DNA of 64,000 bases from contig NC_057788.1 of assembly GCF_014905175.1 (NCBI RefSeq), positions 25,080,154 to 25,144,153 of the forward strand, given 5' to 3'. Every line of letters begins with the position of its first letter. Position 1 is the first letter of the stretch. A model generated the notes under the pieces. The model searched no databases. It had not been told where the DNA came from and was given only the letters and a program-made list of their open reading frames with translations. The DNA comes from Aphidius gifuensis. Lineage: Eukaryota > Arthropoda > Insecta > Hymenoptera > Braconidae. Shown piece after piece: positions 1-10,702 of this stretch. The translations under genes and the position numbers were made by a program.

Positions 1-3000
1 AAAATCACTATTATTTATGTTATTATTATGACAATAATTATTATTACTATTTTTTTTTTTTATGGTGTACTCGGTTTTATGGTTGGGTCATTATCATGAG
101 ATGTGTTTCGTGCGTCTGCATTTGAGCCTAACGAAGGATCGTAAAAACATACTAGCGCGACTTTAAGACACATCAAGAGTTTTAGACATCCTTGTATGTG
201 TGTCTTAATAAAAAATAAAAATACATATGTATTTGTGTGTATGGTAAATAATTTTCGTGGAAAGGTGCCTTGACCGTCCCTCAAAAATTTAAAATACACA
301 CAACATAAATTATTAAATCATACATGTTATTAAAAAAAAGAACATTAAAGTTAATAAATGATGAATAACTATATATATACTAAAAATAATTATAAAACTT
401 TTAGAGAAATAATAATTAGAAATAAATTAATAGAAAAATGTCATTTGTTGCATTTGTATATAGATGTTTGTTGATTTTATATTTTTATTGTACTTGAAAA
501 CATGACCAAAGTGATTTAAGACGTTTTCTGTCTTTCACTTATATATCCTTCCGATACAAAATCACCCTCTTGTCGTCTAGCATCCGATGCTTCTATATAT
601 TGGGTATTTCTTCCATCCATCAATTCTCTTGCTCGTTTTTGTAACTCTACTATCGTATATATATAAATATATATATATATACACATGCCTGCGGCATTTT
701 GAATTGGGCGTGTGCGGCTGCCCTTGGCTTTCGTTGCGGTTTTAGGTTCAACGCGGGTGCAAGAGAAATACCGTGAGGTATAAAGGGAAAGAGAAATCGT
801 TCTCTTACAATAACTCTCTATCTCACTCATGCTCACTTTCATTTTCTCAATTCAGTTATATGTCGTTCAAGACCTCAAACCTACGTTTTACAATATGTAT
901 ATATAATGCTTGTGTTAAACCAGTGCTTTTGGTACAACCCTCCGTACCCCATTCACTGATTCAAATTAATCACAGCCAGCACGAGCTTCAACTCACCCAC
1001 GCTTTTATATACCCTGTGACTTGTCTCAAAACAACCCTCCCACAGTATTCAAAATCTTCTAACTCAAATAAAGTTTTGCATCATCACATCAACATTCAAC
1101 ATTTAAATGTCATCACTAAATAATGAATAAATTTATTGTTTATTAAAATAATAAAATCATTTCATAAAATTAACAGACAGTTAAAATTTTTTACTTATGA
1201 TAGTGAAGAAAAATATATTCTAGAATTAGAACAGCAAGCATAAAATGAAATATATATATATAAATAAAAATAAAATAAAGAATTGTAGAAAAATAAATGA
1301 AAAAAAAAAATTGTGAAGAATGGGAAAAAAATGTGAACACACCAGAGAACACATTTTCCATCAAGGTTTTCTTTTATATATTCGTTTCTATTTTTCCTGT
1401 TTTATTTTCGTATATGAACCACTCCTCGATGAATCCGCGAGGCGTCTCATCACGCAACATTACCCCCTGCTGCAGCCTCCATGGCTTCCATCCATCCAAC
1501 CATCCTTTCTGATTTTTTTTTTTTTTATTTCTTCTCTTCATTCATTCTTTTTCTTTTTTTTCCAAGTGTATATACCACCCCCTGACTTGCTCTCTTGCAT
1601 TCCATCCACGCAACATTAAGCCCACTCACCTTCATATATATATTTCCCCAGGTTGTATTTAGTCTGTTGGCCTCTTACCCCTCATCATCCTTCTACTTCT
1701 CTACTTGCACATACATACAACATATATATATATATAGTTGTTAATGTTAAAGAAAAAAAACGAAAAGTAGTTTAAAAGGGTAAATGAGATGAAGAGATGA
1801 AAAGAGGAAGTATGTATATATGAAGAGGATATATGTAGTGGAGAACTTTGGTAGTTGCTGGGATAAGAAGAGGTAAATGCAAGAGAGGTCTCGTCATGGT
1901 GTCTTTCTATATTGATCCTCTTCTGGTTAAAGAGACGCGCGCACCAGCCTCATCTACAATCCTCTTTCCCTTTGCCTCTTATGTATATATATCTACATTT
2001 CTCTTTCTTCTCTTCATCTTTTTACCCCCTTTAGTACAACGATATATATATATATATCGTATATTTTTACCCGTCTACTCTCATCAGTAATATTCAACCG
2101 TCGTATTCAACTCCCTTCCTCTATAAATTCAAGTTTAACCAAAAGATCCTCCCTTCCTCTTTTGGCTCATATTCTTCTCCACCAACCATCGTACAACACT
2201 CCGCCTCTTTTTCTCTTCTTCTGTATCCTCACTTGCAGTGATTATTTTTGGTACATGTCGACTCTTTTATGATCAAACTTATACCTAAATATAAAATTTA
2301 TTGTATATTAATCTATACAATAAAATAAGTTTTAATTAATTTTTTTTTGTTTGTACATTATATAAACTTATTTAATTTTAAAATTAAAAAAAAATCACTG
2401 TAATTATTTCTTTCTTATCAATATTGGTACGACATTTTTTTGATGAATTAGCTTGACTCTATTTATGAGCGTTATTGGAAACTTTATAGCGTGATATATA
2501 TCAAAAAAAAAAAATTATACAAATGCTACTATTGAATATTATTATTGAAAAATCTTGTATGGTATAATTATTGACACAATAACAAGGTATATATGCCTTT
2601 GTTACGTAAATATTGAATATTATTACTTTTTTATTAGTGATTTATCATTATTTTTCATATAATTCAATTAAATAAATTCTTTTTTTTCTCTTATCATTTG
2701 TAAATAATCTTTATTTTGATTGGTCCATGAAAGATTATTGTGTTACCTCCCTCACATTAAATTTCTGCTTGAGATTTTCATTGTTTGTACAGTCGAGTGA
2801 GTATCTACTTGCGTGAGCATCTCTCAACAACTCAAGTACCATATCAAAATAACGTTCACTCATTGGTGGATGGTTGGAGCATCCGCCTCGCCCAGTTGGC
2901 TACCATCGTAGCATCTCTCTGCTCATCCTCGCGTCTGCGCTTCATTCTATTTCATTCCGACCATTCTAACAATAATCATTTCAATTCGAATTTTCTGCAA

Positions 3001-3838
3001 CCAAAATGGTGGTCACATTTTATGCAACAATATTTTTTTCTTCTTCTCGTCATCATCTTTACTTTTTTTTTCTTTTTCTGTACTCTTGCACCTGCAAATA
3101 TAATAAAAATTTGTTTAATTTTTTTCTTCAAGGTCTAAAAATAAAATAAATGTAATTTATATTACAATACTTTTTGAAAATGTTTATTACTTTTGTGGAG
3201 GGCTCATGTTGCTCTCTGTCAATCTCCCAGAATAACACGTTCATAAGAGACTGTTTATATGTATACATATATATATATATATATATAGTCATACATCCTG
3301 TCATACATCTCATGGTGCTAAAAGTGTCGCGTTGCGTGGAATTGCAGTTTGCCTTTAGTTATATTGAAGGAGAGACACATTAGAGCTTTTCGTATGTTTG
3401 CTATAAAGAGAAAGTGTATATATATATATATACTTAATATTCAGAACGAAATATATAAAAAAATGATTCACATAGTCATAACAAAATTGAATATACGAAT
3501 TTAAAGTTCGCAAAGAAATTAAAAAAAAAAAATCATACGTGAGGTCGAAATTAAAACAACAGTTGAATGGGTGAATCTATTGTTGAATTTCTAAAATTAA
3601 GTTAATTATGCAATAGCGGTAGATGTAGTTTATAATAATTGATTGCAAAAAAAGGATAAATTCTATGAGAAGAGAGGGTGGATGAAAAGGGCGGTAGAAG
3701 ATCACATCTATATGTTGTTAGAAGGTATATAGAAATGATGTAAAGAGGAGGAAGAGGATGATGATGAGGCAAAGGAGGGAGATGGGTCCAAAGAGACGAG
3801 AAAGGTATATATACAGCTTAACTTGGAGGCGGGAGGTG
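1..3838. other. AT-rich non-coding stretch, no gene seen
   Basis: No frame shows a recognisable protein. The stretch holds many T and A homopolymers and short TA runs (near 657-682, 1720-1736, 2042-2059, 3267-3288 and 3417-3432). The 2780-3010 part is less AT-rich and open on the + strand, but its translation is ordinary and matches no family I know. Nothing else is supported here. Confidence 0.6.
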
Positions 3839-3852
3839 GTTGCCATGACAAC
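3839..3852. promoter_or_regulatory. RFX X-box-like palindrome
   Basis: The sequence GTTGCCATGACAAC fits the RFX-factor X-box consensus (GTNRCC, two-base spacer, RGNAAC) at every defined base. It lies in a GC-richer island (about 3780-3925) next to CCGCGG and CCACCAAG. RFX factors bind such imperfect palindromes and in insects control genes of ciliated sensory neurons. That is family knowledge; binding here is inferred. A single 14-bp match in 64 kb can arise by chance, but see the second site at 4652. Confidence 0.35.
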
Positions 3853-5137
3853 GAGAAACCGCGGCAGCCACCAAGCTTTAACATCGACAATGCCACCGGA
3901 GAAGTGTCACTGACTTCTGGTCTACATCGTCAGCATAGATTTATATACATATATATATATATACACATAAATTCATACTTGCAAATCAATTGATTCAAAT
4001 CAATAATAAAAATTAAATTAAGAATAAAAAAAAACAAAACTTCATGCAGAGTTGAAGCTTTTGTTTGATTTTTTTTTAATTTTCATCAAATTATATACAT
4101 ATATTTATTTGACATGATTTTTTTTATTTGATCTATAACAGAAGCTTCAAAAAGTCTTAAAATACTCTCTGAAATTTTTCTTCTTTTTTTTCGTTATCCA
4201 ACTATGTATTTGCTTTTATCTTTCTCATTTGGCACTCAGACAAAAAAAAAAAAAGAGTAAAATAATTTTTACTGTCGCTTTACTCAGTGTGACGAAAATT
4301 AATTCAAGGTTTCTAAATATAACATTCGAGTGTTACTACTCTCAATTGTGTTTTGGCACATGGATATATAGTATAGATTTAAAAACGACACTGAAGTTGC
4401 TTGTTATGGGACGTTAAAAAATCATTTGCTGTTAGAAAGAGAGATAAGAACTGAGTCAACAAAATGGCTGCAATATCTGAGTGAAAAAATAAAATAAAAA
4501 TAAGAGGAAAAAAAAAGACTTAAAATGTAGAATACTTTATTCTCGAATTGAGAGATGATAAAAAGGGGGTCGTGATAAGAGGGTATAGGTGGAAAGAGAA
4601 ACGATGCTCTTACGAAGCCACGACTGTATATAGTCCGATTCCGACTCTCCAGTAACCATGGAAACCCTCGGGAAAAATCTATCGATTCTTCTCTTTGGTC
4701 TTGTGTTTGAAAAGAGAACTCTTTCAAGAATCTTTCTGTTGGGTGGCCCTTTTTTTTTTTTTTTTTATTTTTTTACTTCACATTCAGTGTTGCCTTCTTT
4801 TTTTTTCCTCCTTCCTCTTTACTTTTTTATATAAAAATACATACCTATATACCTTGGTCGCAATGGATAAGAATTCTCTTGGTTCTTGCAATTTTTTTTT
4901 TTTTCAAGTGTTCCAGTGTCTGACTTTATGGAAAATATAGGTTCACACGCTGGTGATCGTTAAAGAGGTTTATTTCGTTAATAAGACCGGACGGTCTGCT
5001 GTTTGTGCTTATTGAAACAATAAAGTACCTTATACAGTTTTACTCTTATATATACAACTCTCTCTCGTTGAAACCCCCATCTTTGTCGTCTTCTTCTTAT
5101 TCTTCTTGTGTTCTTCTCAAAGTATATTGGGTTCAAC
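3853..5137. other. Non-coding interval with a GC-richer island around 4590-4740
   Basis: AT-rich on both sides. The island at 4590-4740 carries the second X-box-like site and a DREF-like half site (CTATCGATTC at about 4679). The open frames on both strands here are F/Y-rich and not recognisable. Confidence 0.5.
4652..4665. promoter_or_regulatory. Second RFX X-box-like palindrome
   Basis: GTAACCATGGAAAC satisfies the same GTNRCC-(2)-RGNAAC rule and is almost self-complementary. It lies about 800 bp from the site at 3839 and 10-20 bp upstream of a TATCGAT sequence. Two near-consensus X-boxes this close raise the chance that one is real, but the call is by motif only. Confidence 0.35.
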
Positions 5138-5148
5138 CAAGATGGCGG
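5138..5148 (+). promoter_or_regulatory. YY1/Pleiohomeotic-type site
   Basis: CAAGATGGCGG matches the long form of the YY1/Pho consensus (CAAGATGGCGGC) except for the last base, where T follows. A GGTCACGCTCAC string 5-17 bp downstream resembles the insect core-promoter motif 1 (GGTCACAC). The ATG inside the motif opens a 20-codon frame that runs into a poly-A tract and stops. I read the site as a possible promoter or Polycomb-type element, not as coding. Confidence 0.35.
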
Positions 5149-8100
5149 TTTTGGTCACGCTCACAATCGTGACTTATGTGGCCAAGCTGCAAAAAAAAAA
5201 ATAAAAAAAGAAATAAAGCAAGATTAACCGATCAACTTACGATGGATTTATATCGTAGTTATTAGAGTTTACTTTTATTCTTGATCATTCATTTTTCATT
5301 TAAATTTTTTTTATTTATATTAATTTTTTAAAACGATGTCAATATTTAATTTATATATATTTTATAAAAAAAAAAAAAAAATAATAATAATATTTATAGC
5401 TTGTAATCATAAGATTTGAAAAAAAAAAAATATATCACAAAAGAATAATAATAAAAAAATCGTTATCAACAAAGAGGAATGGAAATAAAATAAAATAAAA
5501 CGAAAAAAAAAATATTTCCACTCGTTGGTGCTTCTACTTGAAGTGTCCCTGTTGGTTAACAATAGAATTTTGCCCACGGAGACTCGGAAATGTCGTGCTT
5601 ACTCCAGGGAACTTGTAGTGAATGGTTAGACGGATGAGGAACTTGCTCTAGTATAGTCGTACTAGTAGTAGCAATGGATAGTTTGACAATGCTTAACCCC
5701 TCGAAGATGAATGTTCAACCCAACCAATCCTCGTCTCCAGGTTAAATATCAAAAATATATCCAACACAGTTAGTATGAATGTTCTTAGAAGCAATGTTGA
5801 CAAGGAATCCAATCAATATCTTTGACAATTGAATTTACCCAAAGGTAGTAAATTGAATGTCTCTCAAACAATAATATTGAAGCAGTATTCTGACCACCCT
5901 ACTGGATAATCGATTGACAAAATTACCTCTGCTCAAATAATATCTATATATATACTGCATATAAGCTGTGACGAAGAAACACTAATATTGTTACATGAAG
6001 ATAGCACTGACACGTGATACTGTAATTAAGGATGGCACCTATATTTGTTTTTCACAAAATAATTCAATAATTTATGAACCATTAAATTCATAGACTTTTT
6101 TTTTCTTGTATTGTTTCATTCTTTTTTTTACTTGTTTTAGAATAAACTTATCAATTTCTATATCCAGTTTAATAGAAGTCAAATTATAAAAAAAAAAAAA
6201 AACAAAAAATATATTATTCGATTCAAATTATAAAAATCATAGTCTCAAATGATTAGTTTATGTGCATAAGTGGTTTTTAGATTCAGACAAGTCACCAATA
6301 TTATGATAGGTAAAAAGAGAAGAGAACATTTTAAATGGCAATAATAATGCGAAATCTTGAAGGTAATAAATACCCAACATGGATATCTAAGAGTTAAATC
6401 TTGGTGGCATGTCTTGTGGTCAATGTTTCCGTGTCTCGTGTGATATCAAGTTTTATATATACATGTTATAAATTTTTATAAAACCTATTTCATATATGAG
6501 TTCAGTAATAAACGTTCAAAGTATACTCTCACGTCAAGTATATACCAATGAGTCTTATCAAAACTGGCTCATACTCAACCGATCATATATATAAAAGTAC
6601 AACTATAAAATAATTAAATTAATTTTATACTTTTTAAATAAAATATAATTATATAATAATTTTTTTTTTTTTTTTCTGTGACAATTAACATGTGTCACTA
6701 GGTCATTCAATATATTGACGCATAGATGTCAACTTTGACTTGCGTACACAGATTATTATCAAATTAATAAGCTATTCGTATATTGTACACAATAAATTGA
6801 CCCTTGCATTAATAATTAATCATATTTTTGATCTTTATTCATATACATATATTTTTGAAAAATCAAAAAACACAATCAGATTATCATATTGATTCTTTTG
6901 TTCTTCAGTCAGTAATTTTTGTTTATTCAAGAATATATACATATATATATAAAAGAGTGACGTTGTTAATGAATTTTTTTGAGTAGAAAATTTCTAGTAT
7001 ATGGGGTAAAAAAACCATTGTGGAAAAAGAAAATAGAAAAAAACAAAATCACGAGAGAATGTCAAGAAAATTTTGTCGTATATGGTTTGTTTTGTTGTGA
7101 TGGCGTGTGTACTGTTGAAAGTATATACATAAAAGCAGATCACCTAATGGGTTAGCGTGTCCGGTATCTTTTTTAGAAATCACGGGAGACATTTTGTCCT
7201 TCTACACCCCCGCTGAGTGTCGCGTCTTGGCCACAAATGACCATCGAGACTTTGAATATACTTTTGATGTCTGCGTCGTCTACATCGTGATAAAGCTACA
7301 CAATAATAATATTATTAATAATAAAAATAATAATAATAGTAAAATAAAAAATAACAAGGACGACGACGACGACTATGTCGACGTATTTTTCATATCTTTT
7401 TGAGGGGGAGCGTGTTTCTCGTACACCGACGTCACCGCAACTTTTTTCTTTTTCGATGAAAAGATAAATAAATTTATTGGAGAGAGGAAATGAAAAAAAA
7501 AAGCAGCCAGCTGATAGGAGTTGCGTGGAGGAGTGACTCGACTATATACTGGACAGAAACGACCCCTCATCAACTTCCGGCTGATGGGAATTCTTTCTGT
7601 TTTTGTTTATTCTTATTTACCAATTGAAGATTCAAGCTTTCTTTATTTTGTTGGTTGTTTTTTTTTCATTATTGTATAGAGTATTGAATTTAGTATATGC
7701 CAAAAATAACTGGTGTCATCTGTTTGCTGACGAAAATGAAATAAATATGTTAGCAAATGTATGATTACTTAGAATTGATCGAAGCACTAAAAATCAGGGA
7801 CTATTGAAACTTGAGACTGTAAATTTGACAAATAAAAAGATTTAAATTGATATTTTGTGCATTATATGAAGTTAAAAATATGCTACCGAAATGATGTGTT
7901 TGTTGTGTCTACAATATAAACTACTATATTACATCAACATTGATGACAAGAAATAAAAAAAAAACACACACACAATTTACTGAGTATACATTTAAAAAAA
8001 ATCATGAATATTTAAAGTTTCTTTATTAATATTTCAAAATGAGTTTAAAGACTTTCAAATGCAAATGTCATTATTCATTAAGCGCTAACTTAAAAACTTT

Positions 8101-8812
8101 TTTAATTTAATAACAAAAACTATATAAATTTAAAATCTTTTTTTATTTTGTTTTTTGCATATCAGACTTTATAGTTTGAAACAGACATGATATACAGTGT
8201 ATATACAATACGATATTAAAATAAAAATAATAAAAATTTTTATACTATCTTAATGAATATTTAAAAGGTACTTGGCTAAAATATAAATTATTATATTTCT
8301 ATTCAAATCAAACTGAGAATAATATTATTTTTTTTTTCAATCTATAAATCTTGATAGAATTTTAAATGAAATTTTTACCTGAGTGTTATGAGTACGGACA
8401 TCTATTTTGAAATATTTCGAGCTCAAAATAACCCAAATCATTTGTAGTCAAAGCGGGATTAAAACATCTGCCGGTAAATATAAACCGAAGACAGAACCGA
8501 CAGTTTCTATTTTATCGACATGAATAAAAAAATTAATTTCCCGAAAGACCAACATCTGGCCTTGCAAACTATCGAAATATTACGTATTATTTTATAAATT
8601 AAATTGCATTTTAGATTGTACAATAGTTTTATTTTATATATTTAAACAATATCACATTAAAATTACTAAATAGTTTGAAATACATATTCAAAATTTTGAA
8701 TTCAATACGAACGAAAAGAAAAAAATCAATATACTTTTATTTTCTCATCAGATGATAATAAGTCAAAGTGAAATTTTTAACTAATATGATTTTGTTGTAA
8801 TTTTTGTTACAG
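5149..8812. other. AT-rich non-coding stretch
   Basis: No recognisable coding signal. Contains long A/T tracts (for example 6660-6675), an ATT/ATA-rich run at 7295-7340 followed directly by a GAC triplet run at 7359-7372, and many TATATA tracts. The 7150-7580 part is GC-richer but its frames are not recognisable. Confidence 0.55.
7359..7372 (+). repeat. (GAC)n microsatellite
   Basis: Short perfect GAC/CGA triplet run beside an AT-rich trinucleotide tract. Similar GAC/GTC runs recur at 16967, 27521 and 43519 in this window. Confidence 0.85.
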
Positions 8813-8931
8813 TTCCTGTTTCTTGGGTTTGTTGGATAACAAATATTCTTGGAGCTAGTTAGGACATTTGTCTTCTCATATATGGCTGCTCACATGGCTG
8901 CTAGAAGTTGTCTTCTGAAAATCTAAAAGAG
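8813..8931 (+). ncRNA. Candidate non-coding or 5'UTR exon with strong splice sites
   Basis: The interval has a full set of splice signals on the + strand. There is a CTAAT branch-point match at 8781-8785 and a T-rich tract ending in TTTTTGTTACAG, giving a boundary at 8812/8813. The donor is AAAGAG|GTAAGTC at 8931/8932, which agrees with the U1 consensus at nearly every base. The branch A lies 28 nt from the AG, a normal distance. All three forward frames contain stops within 119 nt, so it cannot be an internal coding exon. It could be a 5'UTR or lncRNA exon. It holds a 14-codon upstream-ORF-like frame (MAAHMAARSCLLKI) starting at 8882, and ATGGCTGCT occurs twice 12 bp apart. No flanking coding exon is visible in the window, so the host gene is unknown. 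A chance coincidence of splice signals is the main alternative. Confidence 0.4.
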
Positions 8932-10584
8932 GTAAGTCAAAATGAATTGTCATTTAGTTTAAAATTTTTTCGTCATGTCGCTGATGTAATAGCGAATTTT
9001 TCAAAAGAGCGTACAATCATACCATCGTATGGCCATATCATATAATATTTCTAAGTTTGAGGCACTACAATACCCACATTGTAAACACTTGTGAATTCCC
9101 CTCTTTTAAAGCTCCCACTGTATAGTACTCACTGATTTTGCGCGTGTCGCTTAATATAAAAATCGGGCGGTCTGTATTCACCACGTGATCATTGTGTTGG
9201 CCTTGCCGCACAATGACACATCTAATCTCGTTGTAGCAATGATAGTTTGTAAATTATTTTATATAATTTTTTATAATTGAGTGCAATGAACAATTGAAGC
9301 AAATAATTTAAAGTGTTGTTTCGTAATAACAGGATACATCGTATTGATAATTAAAAGAAAAATCTTTCAAGTGCATATATTTTTGTTGACATGACTCGTT
9401 TATTATTTATATCATATCTCTCGTTGTGTAAATATGTGAATTATAATTGTATTTTTCATGTTTATTTATCTACCGGTCATTAATTATCATAAAAAAAAAA
9501 AATCAGTAAGATTAAATAATGAAAAAAGCACGTGTACACAATGAATAACAAAAACAAGATAAGAATAAAAAATATCTAAGCGTATTAAAATAAAAATAGT
9601 AAAACTAAGGAAAATTCTTAGTGTCTATATTATATGAGTGTCATTTTCAGTGTGCAAGTATCACCCACGCAAAACCTATTTGAATAAATAAGTAATTTAT
9701 TTTTCAACAAACCAAAGGGGCTTTTGGTTAAAGTAACCTCGACACGTACATTCATATAATCAGTGCTTGTTTTGACATCAATCATTTTTAAAATACAAAG
9801 TGCGTCCTTCACTGGATCATCATCATCATCATTTTTTTAACTACAAAAACATATATATAATATATTAATTTATTATACTTTGTAATAAAATATCCGTCTA
9901 ACTTTGAAGAAGTTGTTGACAAAAGTAATTCAAATAAGAATAATAATAAGAATAATAATAATTATTTTTATTTATTATAATAGTGACGTGTTAAAAGAGT
10001 ATTGTGTAACTAAAGTAAATGAGGTGTAGTTTCAAAGAACGCGGGAAAAACGACGTTTGAAACTGGACCGCCAGCTGAGGTTAGTACCCTCGTTGAATTA
10101 TTTCACGTCCTCTTATAAATTTTTTTTTTTCCAGTCTGCTTTTTTCTTTGTCTTTACCCCAAGCTTTTTATCTGTGTATATGCCGACTCTCGAGACGCGA
10201 CGCACGTTGTTCATTAGTTGAGATCACTTCTCTTCTATCCTCTTCGTTCTCTGATCTTGCGTTATATACGTATACCGCTAGAGACTCATTAATTTTACCA
10301 AAACTCATTGCATTTCACCACAATCGATTCTAATTTTCTCACAAATTACAAACACATGCATACTTCAAATGTATATATGCACTGTTGATGATTATATATG
10401 CCCATATGTTGAGGTCTTTTGTTTTAGTTTTTTCGTTTACAAAGCTTTTATACTGGACACTTGTTTTGTGTCTGTTTATAAACTGACCATTCGAACTATA
10501 CAGTTTCTGAGTATTTGTTGATATATTGCAGATGTTATATTATGCGGTTTCGCTGATTAAAAAACACATGAATTTGTTAAGTAG
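8932..10584. other. Non-coding interval, GC-richer at 8990-9230
   Basis: If 8813-8931 is an exon, this is the start of its downstream intron. The 8990-9230 island carries an E-box CACGTG (9182-9187), a GGGCGG box near 9168 and a small hairpin (9189-9216). Further on there is an ATC triplet run at 9817-9832 and another GC-richer patch at 10020-10290. No protein is recognisable. Confidence 0.45.
9189..9216. repeat. Short perfect hairpin TCATTGTG...CACAATGA
   Basis: Eight-base arms (9189-9196 and 9209-9216) are perfectly complementary, and the 12-nt space between them contains a second GGC...GCC pairing. It lies just after the E-box CACGTG. It could be a structured transcript element or a dimer-binding site; the length is too small for more. 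Confidence 0.5.
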
Positions 10585-10702
10585 TGACCACTTGTTTTTC
10601 TCACTCGGTGATAAAGTATTTTTTTTTTTAATTTTCTCTTAACTTGATTCTACAATATATATTTTATTCACTTCATCACCAAGTGAGAAAAACAAGTGGT
10701 CA
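10585..10702 (-). repeat. Long near-perfect inverted repeat (33-bp arms, 52-nt loop)
   Basis: Arms at 10585-10617 and 10670-10702 are reverse complements except at two positions. Both exceptions are C-A mismatches if the + strand is transcribed but become G-U wobbles in a minus-strand RNA. The minus transcript would therefore fold into an uninterrupted 33-bp stem, with weaker pairing continuing outward for several more bases. The 52-nt AT-rich loop is longer than in most insect miRNA precursors but not impossible. The arms match no mature miRNA I can recall. Alternatives are a small foldback element or an inverted duplication with C-to-T decay. The inverted repeat itself is certain; its role is not. 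Confidence 0.75.

Noticed and set aside
740..775. GGTTCAA-type string as part of a tRNA gene
   Set aside because: No acceptor or anticodon stem can be formed around it; other GTTCAA strings in the window fail the same test.
8370..8395. Minus-strand ACACTCAG|GTAAAA string as a ratchet site
   Set aside because: No pyrimidine tract upstream on that strand.
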